Numbered from the stretch's first letter, positions 1 to 9,031 are shown. The stretch: DNA of 44,164 nt from Prosthecobacter debontii (GCA_945905735.1 CAMDQC010000027.1:1-44164), one strand, 5' to 3'. The notes: generated by a model from the sequence alone, not told the origin. Program-made: numbers and translations.

Positions 1-1
1 C

Positions 2-85
2 AAAAACGACGCGCACCTGCACACATTGTTCGCATTAGCCAACCTCGTCATAGTCAAGCGCCGCCTGCTCGCCCTCACGGCTTGA
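2..85 (+). CDS. C-terminal end of an unidentified protein (possibly a transposase tail)
   Basis: An open frame enters from the left edge and stops at TGA 83-85, giving 27 residues rich in Leu, Ala, Arg and Lys (it ends RRLLALTA). There is no internal start before the stop that would make an independent gene. The pattern 'FALANL..VKRRLL' resembles the last helix of some DDE transposases, but this is recall of a general pattern, not an identification. It could equally be chance open sequence. The following 160 bases up to the next start contain no further gene that I can support. Confidence 0.25.
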   Translation, partial: KNDAHLHTLFALANLVIVKRRLLALTA

Positions 86-244
86 CCGTGCCCGCATCGC
101 ACCAAAACGGGGCAAAAACAGCAATTTCTCGATGACTTTCCGCCTCAGAGCCCCACTCACTACCACCCTGCCTCGCGCTTCTCTGCTCAACTCGCTTTAT
201 TCAGCGTTTCCCTAGGCACGGCCGGGTAAGGAACGAAAATTATT

Positions 245-3200
245 ATGGCCATTCACGTCGCACTCACACACCGCACTCATTACACCTACGACCGCCCGGT
301 CGCCCACGGGCCGCATGTCGTGCGACTCCGCCCGGCTCCGCATTGCCGGACAAAAATCCTCGCCTACTCGCAGAAGATCGTCGGCGGAGAGCCGTTCACG
401 AATTGGCAGCAAGACCCGTTTTCCAACTGGAACGCGCGCCTCGTTTTCCCGGATAAAATGAGCGAGTTTGCCGTGGAGGTGGAGCTGGTCGCCGAGATGG
501 CGGTCCACAATCCGTTCGACTTTTTCATTGATGACTCGGCGGCGGTTTTCCCGTTCGCGTACGATGCGGAATTACAGAAAGAACTCGCGCCTTTCATGCA
601 GCTCCCGGATGCCACGCCGAAGCTGCTGGGGCTCGTGGATGAGCTGCTCGGCGTCTATTTGAGGAAGGGCGCGAAGACGATTGATTTCCTCGTGGATGTG
701 AACCAACGGCTTCAGCACAAAATCGGCTACACCATCCGCATGGAGCCCGGCGTGCAGACGCCCGAGCAGACGCTGGAAAAATGCACGGGCTCCTGCCGCG
801 ATACGGGCTGGCTGCTCGTGGAGCTGCTGCGCTCGATGGGCTTCGCCGCGCGGTTTGTCAGTGGCTATCTCATCCAGCTTAAATCCGACGTGAAAGCCCT
901 CGACGGCCCGAGCGGGACGGAGGTGGATTTCACCGACTTGCACGCGTGGTGCGAGGTGTATCTGCCGGGCGCGGGCTGGATCGGCTTTGACCCGACAAGC
1001 GGCTTGCTCGCAGGCGAGGGCCACATCCCGCTGAGCTGCACGCCGGAGCCCGCGAACGCTGCGCCCATAACCGGCGCGACGGACCCATGCAAGAGCACGC
1101 TGCACCACGAGATGCGAGTGGACCGCATCTTCGAATCACCCCGCGTCACCAAGCCCTACACCGACGCGCAGTGGGCGCTCATCGAGAAGCTCGGCCACGA
1201 CATTGACGCCGACCTTTTGAAAAACGACGTGCGCCTCACGATGGGCGGCGAGCCCACGTTCGTCTCGATAGATGACCCCGATGGCCCCGAGTGGAATTTC
1301 ACCGCCACCTCGCCGAAAAAGCGCGTCCTTTCCGACACGCTGCTGAAGCGGCTGCGCGTGAAATTTGCGCCCGGCTCGCTCGTCCACCAAGGGCAGGGCA
1401 AATGGTATCCCGGCGAGTCCCTGCCGCGCTGGGCCTTCGCGTGCTATTGGCGGCGCGACGGGCAGCGCATTTGGCAAAACGACGCGCTCATCGCGAAGGA
1501 AGGCGAAGACTACGGCTGCACCACGGCGCAGTCTGGCGCATTCATCACCGCGCTCGCCGAGCGACTTGGAGCCGATGCCAAGTGGGTGATGCCCGGCTAC
1601 GAAGACCCGTTTCATCATTCGTGGAAAGAGCGGCGACTCCCCTCCAACGTGGACGCGCACAAAGCGGATCCGGAGAAAAACGAGGAGCGCGCACGGCTGG
1701 CGAAGATTCTGGAGCAAGGCGTGGACAGCGTCGTCGGCCATGTGCTGCCCATTCAGCGTGCGTGGAAAAATCACTACCCCGCGTGGGTCAGCGGGCCGTG
1801 GTTTCTCCGTTCCGAGCGGCTCCTGCTCACGCCCGGCGACTCGCCGATGGGGCTGCGTCTGCCGCTCGACTCGCTCCCGTGGGTGAAGGAATCCGAGTAT
1901 CCTTACATCAACGAACTCGACCCGACCGAGAAGCGGGAGCCGCTGCCCAAGCCGGAAGTATTTCGCCAGCGATACCTGCGCGCCGACACGCCCGAGCGAA
2001 TCCGCGCCGCGCAAGCTCGCCGCCGTCTGCACGCGGAAAAAGCAGACGCCGACGCCACGCGCCAGCCCGCCGTCGGCGAATCCGCGCCGTGGATTGTGCG
2101 GACTGCGCTTTGCACCGAGGCACGCAACGGACGCCTGCATGTATTCATGCCGCCCGTCGCCACACTCGAAGATTACCTCGAACTCGTCGCCGCCGTGGAA
2201 GACACCGCGGCGGAGCTGAAAGTGCCCGTCGTCATCGAAGGCTACACGCCGCCCAACGACCCGCGCATCAACGTCCTCAAAGTCACGCCCGACCCCGGCG
2301 TCATCGAGGTGAACCTTCACCCGAGTAGTAACTGGCAAGAGCTCGTCGAGCGCACCACGTTCCTCTACGAAGAAGCCCGGCAGACGCGGCTCGGCACGGA
2401 GAAGTTCATGGTGGACGGACGCCACACCGGCACCGGCGGCGGCAACCACATCCTCATCGGCGGCGCGACGCCTACGGATTCGCCCGTCTTGCGGCGGCCC
2501 GATTTGCTCCGCTCGCTCCTCACCTATTGGCAGAATCATCCGTCGCTCAGTTGGCTCTTCAGCGGCCTCTTCATCGGCCCCACATCACAAGCGCCACGCG
2601 TGGAGCCACGCGTGGACGAAGCGCGGAACGACTCCCTCTACGAACTCGACGTCGCCTTCAAAGAACTGGATCGCCACGCCGCCGCCGGCACCGTCCCGCC
2701 GTGGTTGCCCGACCGCCTTTTCCGCAACCTGCTCATTGACTCCAGCGGCAACACCCACCGCGCCGAGTTCAGCATAGACAAGCTCTACTCGCCCGACTCC
2801 TCCAGCGGGCGGCTCGGCCTCGTGGAAATGCGCGCTTTTGAAATGCCGCCGCACGCCGAGATGAGCCTCGCGCAACACCTCCTCCTGCGCGGGCTCGTCG
2901 CCAAGTTTTGGAAGACACCCTACCGCAATCCGCTCATCCGCTGGGGCACCGACCTGCACGATCGCTGGATGCTCCCGCACTTCTGCGAGACGGACTTCCG
3001 CGATGTCATCCGCGATTTGCAGGAGGCCGGGCAGCCCTTCCAATTCGAGTGGTTCGCCCCGCACTTCGAGTTCCGCTTTCCGCGCATCGGCGACTTCGCC
3101 CAGCGCGATGTCTCCGTGGAACTCCGCACCGCCCTAGAGCCGTGGCACATCCTTGGCGAAGAAGGCGCAGCGGGCGGCACCGTCCGCTACGTGGATAGCT

Positions 3201-3613
3201 CGCTAGAGCGGCTCCAGGTCAAAGTGCGCGGCCTCACCGGCGACCGCTTCGCCCTGCTGTGCAACGGGCGTCGCGTCCCGCTCCACGCCACCGGCACGAA
3301 CGGCGAGGCCGTCGCCGGAATCCGCTTCCGCGCATGGCAGCCGCCGAACTGCCTCCAGCCCACCATCGAGCCACACGCGCCGCTCATTTTCGACCTCTAC
3401 GATACGTGGAATGAGCGCAGCCTCGGCGGTTGCCAATACCACGTCGTGCATCCCGGCGGACGGAGCTACGACACCTTCCCCGTGAACAGCTACGAAGCCG
3501 AAGCCCGCCGCCTCTCCCGCTTCATCACACAAGGCCACACGCAAGGAGTCAAAGTCCCGCCGCCCGAGCCCGTGAGCCGCGACTGCCCCTTGACGCTCGA
3601 CCTGCGCGGGTGA
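245..3613 (+). CDS. Large transglutaminase-like protein with C-terminal DUF2126 domain
   Basis: 1122 residues. The N-terminal ~270 residues are a bacterial transglutaminase-like module (start MAIHVALTHRTHYTYDRPV). The papain-like triad is visible: Cys184 in GSCRD, His233 in DLHAW and Asp249 in FDPTSG. From about residue 290 to the end it matches the DUF2126 (COG4196) architecture, including the signature LTMGGEPTFVSIDD. An AAGGA-like ribosome site lies about 11 bases before the ATG. Proteins of this type co-occur with circularly permuted ATP-grasp and alpha-E proteins in a predicted amide-ligation/peptide-modification system; both partners are encoded nearby (4484-7006). No signal peptide is seen, so the site of action is probably cytoplasmic. 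The substrate is unknown. Confidence 0.93.
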   Translation: MAIHVALTHRTHYTYDRPVAHGPHVVRLRPAPHCRTKILAYSQKIVGGEPFTNWQQDPFSNWNARLVFPDKMSEFAVEVELVAEMAVHNPFDFFIDDSAAVFPFAYDAELQKELAPFMQLPDATPKLLGLVDELLGVYLRKGAKTIDFLVDVNQRLQHKIGYTIRMEPGVQTPEQTLEKCTGSCRDTGWLLVELLRSMGFAARFVSGYLIQLKSDVKALDGPSGTEVDFTDLHAWCEVYLPGAGWIGFDPTSGLLAGEGHIPLSCTPEPANAAPITGATDPCKSTLHHEMRVDRIFESPRVTKPYTDAQWALIEKLGHDIDADLLKNDVRLTMGGEPTFVSIDDPDGPEWNFTATSPKKRVLSDTLLKRLRVKFAPGSLVHQGQGKWYPGESLPRWAFACYWRRDGQRIWQNDALIAKEGEDYGCTTAQSGAFITALAERLGADAKWVMPGYEDPFHHSWKERRLPSNVDAHKADPEKNEERARLAKILEQGVDSVVGHVLPIQRAWKNHYPAWVSGPWFLRSERLLLTPGDSPMGLRLPLDSLPWVKESEYPYINELDPTEKREPLPKPEVFRQRYLRADTPERIRAAQARRRLHAEKADADATRQPAVGESAPWIVRTALCTEARNGRLHVFMPPVATLEDYLELVAAVEDTAAELKVPVVIEGYTPPNDPRINVLKVTPDPGVIEVNLHPSSNWQELVERTTFLYEEARQTRLGTEKFMVDGRHTGTGGGNHILIGGATPTDSPVLRRPDLLRSLLTYWQNHPSLSWLFSGLFIGPTSQAPRVEPRVDEARNDSLYELDVAFKELDRHAAAGTVPPWLPDRLFRNLLIDSSGNTHRAEFSIDKLYSPDSSSGRLGLVEMRAFEMPPHAEMSLAQHLLLRGLVAKFWKTPYRNPLIRWGTDLHDRWMLPHFCETDFRDVIRDLQEAGQPFQFEWFAPHFEFRFPRIGDFAQRDVSVELRTALEPWHILGEEGAAGGTVRYVDSSLERLQVKVRGLTGDRFALLCNGRRVPLHATGTNGEAVAGIRFRAWQPPNCLQPTIEPHAPLIFDLYDTWNERSLGGCQYHVVHPGGRSYDTFPVNSYEAEARRLSRFITQGHTQGVKVPPPEPVSRDCPLTLDLRG

Positions 3614-3681
3614 GGAGCGCCACGGGCTTTTAACAACATTCGCAACTCGACTTTTCCGAGTCGGTAAATAGCGTCGTTTCC

Positions 3682-3921
3682 ATGGAATCGACTCAAACCA
3701 TCGCCCTCGAAGAGGCCGAAGCACTAGCCTTCCGCGAGCAGTGCCGACGGCAAATGGCCCGCCCCCTCGAAACGCGAATGAAGTATGGCTTTTGCCGCAT
3801 CAATCGCCCCGTGCTCGACACCCCCGGCGTGCGCAGCTTCGCCAGCACCAAAGAATATCGGGAATGGTGCGCGGCCAACCTTCCCGCCTACCTTGGCTTT
3901 CAGCCTGCCCCTGCTGAATGA
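3682..3921 (+). CDS. Small hypothetical protein paired with a nucleotidyltransferase
   Basis: 79 residues, starting METQ-like (MESTQTIALEEAEALAF), with a mixed charged/helical N-terminal half and no membrane segment. I do not recognise a family. Its stop codon overlaps the ATG of the next gene by 4 bases (ATGA at 3918-3921), so the two are translationally coupled and likely act together. Small partner plus nucleotidyltransferase-fold protein is a layout seen in some toxin-antitoxin or defence pairs. No catalytic motif is visible here, so this role is only a suggestion from context. The 5' region (3614-3681) holds a weak hairpin around ACTCG/CGAGT. Confidence 0.6.
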   Translation: MESTQTIALEEAEALAFREQCRRQMARPLETRMKYGFCRINRPVLDTPGVRSFASTKEYREWCAANLPAYLGFQPAPAE

Positions 3922-4397
3922 ACGACCGTCTCCCATTCAATCCCCTCCAAGCACAGCAAGTCGCCCAAGCCTTCAATGCAGCAGGAGTTGACTACCTTTT
4001 CATCGGTAAAAGCGGCGCGATCCTCCTCGGCTATCCCGGCACCACTCAGGATGTGGACATCTTCCCCGCGAAGTCGGTGGAAAACGGGCAACGCATCGTC
4101 AAAGCATTGCTCGAACTCGCGTTCATCCTCGACGACAACACCCAAGCCGAAATCATCCGAGGCAAAGACTTCGTCCAACTCAAAGACGGCCCCTTCGACC
4201 TCGATCTCGTCTTCGCCCCCGACGGCATCGAAAGCTACTCCCAGGCAAAAGCTCGCGCCGTCCAAGAGGACATCTTCCCCGTCGCCAACCTCCGAGACAT
4301 CATCGCCAGTAAAAAGTCCAGCGGACGCATGAAGGACCGGCTCGACTTGCATCTGCTGGAGCTGTTCCGACTGGAATACGAATCTAAAAAACCATGA
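3918..4397 (+). CDS. Nucleotidyltransferase-fold protein (DUF6036/AbiEii-like)
   Basis: 159 residues. The segment GKSGAILLGYPGTTQDVDIF (residues 31-50) follows the minimal-nucleotidyltransferase pattern of a Gly-rich helix followed by T-x-D-V-D, which supplies two metal-binding Asp. A third acidic site is offered by FDLDLVF (residues ~93-99). Such proteins transfer nucleotides to protein or RNA targets, and several are antitoxin or toxin parts of two-gene modules. The preceding 79-residue gene overlaps it by 4 bases. After its stop, 4398-4483 contains no convincing gene (a 23-codon ATGA-overlapping frame is present but not supported). Family assignment is good; substrate is unknown. Confidence 0.75.
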   Translation: MNDRLPFNPLQAQQVAQAFNAAGVDYLFIGKSGAILLGYPGTTQDVDIFPAKSVENGQRIVKALLELAFILDDNTQAEIIRGKDFVQLKDGPFDLDLVFAPDGIESYSQAKARAVQEDIFPVANLRDIIASKKSSGRMKDRLDLHLLELFRLEYESKKP

Positions 4398-4483
4398 ACC
4401 ACGCCCCGTTCATTGGGACGCCTCTGATGAACGCGCGAAATACCTCAACGCCCGGCTTCCCGTGACCGGGAGAACCCGCCACG

Positions 4484-7006
4484 TTGTGCCCCGTGTCTTT
4501 AACCGAAACTGCCGAAAATACCGGAGCGTCCGCATCGCTCGCAGCGCGCTATGTGAAGAAGGCGGATGCTTTCGACGAGATGCTCGGGCGCACCGGCCAG
4601 CCGCGTCCGCATTGGCAGAAATTGCTCGCCGAGCTGGATAGCCTCGGGCCCAGCGAGCTGCGGCAGCGGTCGGAAAGCGCGGGGCGCATCATCGTCGAGC
4701 AGGGCATCACGTATAATGTGTATGGCGACCCGCGTGGCCGCGAAAGGCCGTGGCGGCTCGACCCCGTGCCGCTCGTGCTCGATGGCGCGGAGTGGGCGAA
4801 GCTCGGGCGGGCGCTCGTGCAGCGGGCCGTGCTCATCAATCGCGTGCTCGCGGACTGCTACGGGCCGCAGAAACTTCTCAGCTCCGGCTGGCTCCCGCCT
4901 GCGCTCCTTTTCGCGCAGCCGGACTTCCTTCGCGCGGCGCACGGCATCCAGCCTGCGGGCGGGATTCACATGCACTTCTACGCGGCGGATGTCGCGCGCT
5001 CGCCGGATGGGCGCTGGTGGGTGCTGAACGACCGCACGCAAATCCCCACGGGCTCCGGCTACGCGCTGGCAAATCGCCTCGTCTCCTCGCGTGTGCTGCC
5101 CGAGGCGTTTAGAAATTGCGGCGTGCAGCGCGTCGCGGGTTACTTCCGTCAGGTGCAGGCCACGCTCGCCTCGCCGGCGGCGCGGCGCACGGAAGAGCCG
5201 CGCGTGGTGATGCTCACGCCGGGGCCTTACAACGAGACTTACTTCGAGCAGGCGTATCTCGCGCGCTACCTCGGCTACTCGCTCGTCGAGGGCCAAGACC
5301 TCACCGTGCGCGACGAGCGCGTCTATTTGAAAACCCTCAGCGGCCTAGAGCCCGTGGACGTGATCCTCCGGCGGCTCGACGACGATTTCTGCGACCCGCT
5401 GGAGCTGCGCAGCGACTCCACACTCGGCGTCCCCGGCCTCGTCGAAGCCGTGCGCGCGGGCAACGTCTCCATCGCCAACGCGCTCGGCACCGGGCTGCTG
5501 GAGAGCCCCGCGTTCATGGCGTTTCTGCCGGGCCTCTCGCGCCACATCCTCGGCGAGCCGCTCCTCATGCCCAGCGTCGCGACGTGGTGGTGCGGGCAAA
5601 AGCCGGGCGAAAATTACGTCCTGCAAAACCTCGACTCCCTCGAACTCCGTCCCGCCTTTCGCAACTTTCGCGCGCGCCTCAACACGCCCGCCGACACCCG
5701 CGCCATCCGCGAGCAGATACGCTTCGCCCCGCATCTCTGGACGGCGCAAGAGCGCGTGAAACTGAGCACCACTCCTGCGTGGGACGGCGCGCAGCTCTCC
5801 CCACAGCCCACCGTCCTCCGCGTCTATCTCGTCGCCACCGCAGACGGCGGCTACACCGTCATGCCCGGTGGCCTCGCGCGGCTCGGCGCGGAGAGCAACG
5901 CGCAGTTCGTCACCATGCAAGGCGGCGGCGCCAGCAAGGATGCCTGGGTTCTCAGCGACGGCCCCGTGGAAGAGACCACGCTCATCAATCCCGCCGGCTC
6001 CATCGTCGAACTTCGCCGCGTGGGAAACAACCTGCCCAGCCGACTTGCCGACAACTACTTCTGGCTCGGGCGCTACGCCGAGCGCGCCGACGCCACCGCC
6101 CGTCTCCTCCGCAGCACGCTGCTCCGATTCAACCCCGAGAGCGCAGGCAGCGACGCGCCCCTCATCGCCCCACTCCTCGACACCCTAGAGCGTCTTGGCC
6201 TCATGCCCCGCGGTCGCCGCGAGACCGCCGCCGACCTAGAAACCGCCCTCCTCGCCGCCGTGTACGACGCCGACACGCCCGGCAGTCTCCGCGCCGTCGC
6301 CGACAACGCCGAACAGCTCGCCATGCTCGTCCGCGACCGCACCTCCAACGACGTCTGGCGCGCCCTCAGCGCCCTCAACGAATGCGTCTCCGCCCCCGAC
6401 GGCGCACCCCGCCCCATGCCCAGCGACGCCATCGCCGGCATCAATCAACTCGTCCTCCAAATCGCCTCCTTCTACGGCCTCTCGCGAGAAAACATGACGC
6501 GCGCCCAAGGCTGGCGCTTCCTCGACATGGGCCAGCGCATCGAGCGCGCCCACGCCCTCGCCACCTTCTTCCTAGACGCACTCCGCTCCCCCGCAGCCGA
6601 CAATCCCAGCGTCCTCGAAGCCGTCCTCGAAGTCGCCGACTGCACCATCACCTACCGCTCCCGCTACTCCCTCCTCCCCAATCTCGCCGCCGTGTATGAC
6701 CTCGTCATCCTCGACGACACCAACCCCCGCTCCCTCCTCTTCCAGCTCCTCCAGCTCGTCAAACACTTCGACCGCCTCCCCCGCGAAAAACAAAGCGCCC
6801 TCCCCACCGCCGCCCAGCGCCTCCTCATCAGCGCCGTCGCCGCCGTCCGCCTCCTCGACCCCCGCGAACTCTCCACGCAAACCGCCGAATGGCACCTCGG
6901 CCCCACCGCCACCGTTCTCCGCGAAATCGTCGCCATCCTCCCCCAACTCTCCGACGCCATCGCCGCCAGCTACTTCGCCCACTCCTCCATCTCCCGCGCC
7001 GGGTGA
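4484..7006 (+). CDS. Circularly permuted ATP-grasp + alpha-E domain fusion
   Basis: About 840 residues. Residues ~25-500 match the circularly permuted ATP-grasp family (COG2308), with hallmarks GITYNVYGD, the WVLNDRTQIPTGSGYALANR region (179-198) and PGPYNETYFEQAYLAR. Residues ~511-835 are an alpha-E helical domain (COG2307/DUF403), starting at RVGNNLPSRLADNYFWLGRY. In many bacteria these are two separate adjacent genes; here they are one polypeptide. ATP-grasp enzymes form amide bonds through an acyl-phosphate. With the transglutaminase/DUF2126 gene upstream, this is the ligase part of the predicted peptide-tagging system. The start shown is TTG; GTG at 4493 is an equally possible start, and no clear ribosome site decides between them. 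Confidence 0.92.
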   Translation: MCPVSLTETAENTGASASLAARYVKKADAFDEMLGRTGQPRPHWQKLLAELDSLGPSELRQRSESAGRIIVEQGITYNVYGDPRGRERPWRLDPVPLVLDGAEWAKLGRALVQRAVLINRVLADCYGPQKLLSSGWLPPALLFAQPDFLRAAHGIQPAGGIHMHFYAADVARSPDGRWWVLNDRTQIPTGSGYALANRLVSSRVLPEAFRNCGVQRVAGYFRQVQATLASPAARRTEEPRVVMLTPGPYNETYFEQAYLARYLGYSLVEGQDLTVRDERVYLKTLSGLEPVDVILRRLDDDFCDPLELRSDSTLGVPGLVEAVRAGNVSIANALGTGLLESPAFMAFLPGLSRHILGEPLLMPSVATWWCGQKPGENYVLQNLDSLELRPAFRNFRARLNTPADTRAIREQIRFAPHLWTAQERVKLSTTPAWDGAQLSPQPTVLRVYLVATADGGYTVMPGGLARLGAESNAQFVTMQGGGASKDAWVLSDGPVEETTLINPAGSIVELRRVGNNLPSRLADNYFWLGRYAERADATARLLRSTLLRFNPESAGSDAPLIAPLLDTLERLGLMPRGRRETAADLETALLAAVYDADTPGSLRAVADNAEQLAMLVRDRTSNDVWRALSALNECVSAPDGAPRPMPSDAIAGINQLVLQIASFYGLSRENMTRAQGWRFLDMGQRIERAHALATFFLDALRSPAADNPSVLEAVLEVADCTITYRSRYSLLPNLAAVYDLVILDDTNPRSLLFQLLQLVKHFDRLPREKQSALPTAAQRLLISAVAAVRLLDPRELSTQTAEWHLGPTATVLREIVAILPQLSDAIAASYFAHSSISRAG

Positions 7007-7073
7007 AAAAGCACGCTCCTCTCGCGCTTGCTCTCCATTTGACTCCCTTCATCGTGTGTGACATCAGTCGCGC

Positions 7074-7307
7074 ATGAGCATGACTCTTCTGGACATCAAA
7101 AAGGAAATCCGCGCTCTGCCTAAAGAGCAAAAACGGGAACTGACGGACGATTTAATCGAAGAAATTTCAGCCGAAAACTTCCCGGTCAGCGATGGGATGA
7201 TGGAAGAAGTAAATCGCCGAATCGAAGCTCATCAGCAGACGCCTTCCAAGCTCTCCACACTCGCAGAAATCGAAGCCAAAGTTCGCAGCGGCAAGAACCG
7301 TGGCTGA
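7074..7307 (+). CDS. Antitoxin-like addiction-module protein
   Basis: 77 residues, starting MSMTLLDIKKEIRALPKEQK. It is charged and helical, like the short 'addiction module' antitoxins (Unstab_antitox/RelB-ParD-like), with a C-terminal tail LSTLAEIEAKVRSGKNRG that could wrap a toxin. It overlaps the downstream toxin gene by 8 bases, the usual order for such pairs (antitoxin first). MSMT has a nearby in-frame ATG at 7080 as an alternative start. No separate DNA-binding motif is evident. Probably autoregulates its operon, by analogy. Confidence 0.78.
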   Translation: MSMTLLDIKKEIRALPKEQKRELTDDLIEEISAENFPVSDGMMEEVNRRIEAHQQTPSKLSTLAEIEAKVRSGKNRG

Positions 7308-7599
7308 AGTTGTCTTCTTACTCGCAGCCGAGTTGGATGTACAGGCCGCCTACGAATGGCTTGATGAGCAGCGTGAAGGACGAGGCGATCAATTTCTCAC
7401 CCGCTTGCGTGAAGTCGAAGTGCTGCTCTCAAGAAATCCTCATGTCGGAGTCCGGGTAGATTCCAGCATTCGCAAAATACTCGTCCCGAGGTTCGATTAC
7501 GGCGTTTTTTACACCATCGAAGGGCAAAGAATCATGGTTGCTGCGGTCCTGGATTTACGCCGCGACCCAGAGTTTATCCGTTCCCGACTCGGCTTGTAG
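7300..7599 (+). CDS. RelE/ParE-family toxin
   Basis: 99 residues with a GTG start at 7300-7302 inside the end of the antitoxin gene. The pattern fits ParE/RelE toxins: an N-terminal strand (AEVVFLLAAELDVQAAYEWLDEQ), a helical hairpin with F..RL.EVE..L..NP..G, and a C-terminal sheet R.ILVPRFDYGVFYTIEGQRIMVAAVLDLRRDP. Members either cleave mRNA on the ribosome or poison gyrase; the sequence does not say which. Complete length for the family. Coupled with the upstream antitoxin. Confidence 0.85.
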   Translation: MAEVVFLLAAELDVQAAYEWLDEQREGRGDQFLTRLREVEVLLSRNPHVGVRVDSSIRKILVPRFDYGVFYTIEGQRIMVAAVLDLRRDPEFIRSRLGL

Positions 7600-7613
7600 C
7601 GATTGCGCAACGC

Positions 7614-7757
7614 GCCGTGGAGTGCTGGAACTTGTTCCAGCCGTCCCCCTCGCGACTTGTCGCGAAAAAAGCCGTGGCACCCGTCACGGCTGGCGACGCA
7701 GCTCTGCGCGACAAGTCGCTTGAGTGACGGCTGTGACAAGTCCCAGCACTCCACGGC
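7614..7757. repeat. Nested 144-bp palindromic repeat
   Basis: Outer arms 7614-7645 and 7726-7757 (32 bp each) are inverted copies with three mismatches by my reading. Middle arms 7652-7664 and 7707-7719 are exact (CGCGACAAGTCGC type), and an inner hairpin GCCGTG/CACGGC lies at 7671-7690. It fills nearly the whole gap between the toxin gene and the convergent membrane-protein gene. It carries no gene. It looks like a REP/MITE-like dispersed element; no copy with the same sequence was found elsewhere in the window. Confidence 0.8.
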
Positions 7758-7791
7758 TTCGCGCCAACGCCAGGTGAGGTGGTCAGGCTCA

Positions 7792-8193
7792 CTACGACTC
7801 TTGCGGCGTTTCCTGTCGTTGCATTGAAGATGTTTGTGCTTCGTGTGCCGACATCTCAGCAAGGACGTTTTGCAGGGAGCTGGCTTTGCGTCGGTAGCGA
7901 ACAAAGAGGCCAATGGGGATGAACAAAAGTAGCAAGCCGTTGCCGCCGACTGTCACGGCTGCATAAATCCAGTAAACTTCCCAACCGGATTGTCCGGCGA
8001 GAGTCGAAAGAGCCGCCCACCCCAAAAAGAGAAACAGATAGATCACCGCTGGCAGCGCGATGACCATAAAGCATCTGGTTCGTAGAGTCTCCGCACGCTG
8101 GAGTTCGCGGATAACTCGCAAAAATTCGGCTCGGAAAGCATCGTTCACGGTAGGGACGTGTTGGGCGTCGCGGTTGAGTTCATAGACTGGCAC
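7792..8193 (-). CDS. Small membrane protein, unknown function
   Basis: 133 residues. Two hydrophobic helices are visible, about 44-66 (VIALPAVIYLFLFLGWAAL and following) and 73-97 (YWIYAAVTVGGNGLLLLFIP), followed by a basic loop and a Ser/Gln-rich polar tail. The N-terminal ~40 residues are charged and probably cytoplasmic. The ATG overlaps the end of the upstream gene by 14 bases, so they are coupled. No family recognised. The layout (cytoplasmic helix, two TM, tail) is generic. Confidence 0.65.
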   Translation of the reverse strand: MPVYELNRDAQHVPTVNDAFRAEFLRVIRELQRAETLRTRCFMVIALPAVIYLFLFLGWAALSTLAGQSGWEVYWIYAAVTVGGNGLLLLFIPIGLFVRYRRKASSLQNVLAEMSAHEAQTSSMQRQETPQES

Positions 8194-8794
8194 CGCCGGA
8201 AACTCTGTCGCACAGGATAAAGGTTATGTCTCGATGAGACTGCTGAAGACGAGCCAAGAGAGTATCCTCGCGCTGACGGTGCTCTTTCAAGCCGCTGTCG
8301 CGCGGCCAAGTCTCCCCCGTAGCGATGTCGAACATGGCGTACACAATGTTCGGCTCCGAACTTTCGACAAGTGCCACTAGTTTCCGGTCGCTCGTGGTGC
8401 GAAGCTCGAACGAAACATCTGAATCTCCGCCACCGAAGTACGTAGTCTCGACGACAGTGGAGAAGCCGCGATGGACCTCGTAGTAATAGGCGCGAATGGG
8501 GTCTCTGTGCCAATACGTGTCTGCGACGACGCGAATCTGGATACCATGACCTGCATCGAGACGTGCAACGGTAGTCAGTTCCCACGACACAAGCACGATG
8601 ACGGCAACGACGACGAGTAGAACCAGCACCGCTGTTCTGAGAAATAACTTCCGAAGTGCTTTCACGAGACGGGGAACAACGCCTAACGGTCCAATATCCA
8701 ACCGCAATCTTTCCCCAGTCATTGCAGCGGGCGACTCGGAGAAAGGCGCGTTCTCTTTGTCGGCGTGGTTCTTGTGAGTGGATGTCGGGCGCAT
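8180..8794 (-). CDS. Single-pass membrane protein, unknown function
   Basis: 204 residues with one strong transmembrane stretch at ~52-70 (LFLRTAVLVLLVVVAVIVLV region). A basic cytoplasmic N-terminus precedes it. The C-terminal ~130 residues are mixed strand/helix and probably periplasmic, with motifs RAYYYEVHRGFSTVVETTYFGG and LVESSEPNIVYAMFDIATGE. I do not recognise the fold; the phrase about an 'ATGE' loop suggests a sensor-like beta domain but this is only an impression. It is the first gene of a two-gene unit with 7792-8193. Upstream (8795-9092) lies a strong palindrome. Confidence 0.65.
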   Translation of the reverse strand: MRPTSTHKNHADKENAPFSESPAAMTGERLRLDIGPLGVVPRLVKALRKLFLRTAVLVLLVVVAVIVLVSWELTTVARLDAGHGIQIRVVADTYWHRDPIRAYYYEVHRGFSTVVETTYFGGGDSDVSFELRTTSDRKLVALVESSEPNIVYAMFDIATGETWPRDSGLKEHRQREDTLLARLQQSHRDITFILCDRVSGGASL

Positions 8795-8842
8795 GGGAGT
8801 GGTTTAGCGCAACGAAGGAGCCCGGCGAGAACTTTTCCCCGA

Positions 8843-8937
8843 GGGAGCGGGGCTTTCCTAAGCCCCGTTTGCCGCGTCAGCGGCAACCGCGCGCGCCACT
8901 GGCGGCGCGCGACGGGGCTTAGGAAAGCCCCGCTCCC
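8843..8937. repeat. Intergenic inverted repeat with 25-bp perfect arms
   Basis: Arms 8843-8867 and 8913-8937 are exact inverted copies (core GGGGCTTTCCTAAGCCCC). The spacer contains a second hairpin, TTGCCGC/GCGGCAA at 8869-8886, and a GC-rich partial palindrome at about 8889-8910. It sits between the divergent starts at 8794 and 9093. The remainder of this 298-base gap holds only the heptamer array described next. Confidence 0.8.
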
Positions 8938-9031
8938 GCTTCGCAGAAAGACACTCCTCAGAGACTCGCCGCTCTCACACCCAGCCGCGCCGCGCCAACT
9001 AAAGTCGCTGACTACTTTCTCACTTCACCGG

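Noticed and set aside
212..508. Minus-strand open frame opposite the DUF2126 gene start
   Set aside because: It is antisense to a clearly coding segment and shows no recognisable domain.
4394..4465. 23-codon frame overlapping the nucleotidyltransferase stop (ATGA)
   Set aside because: Too short and featureless; no conservation evidence.
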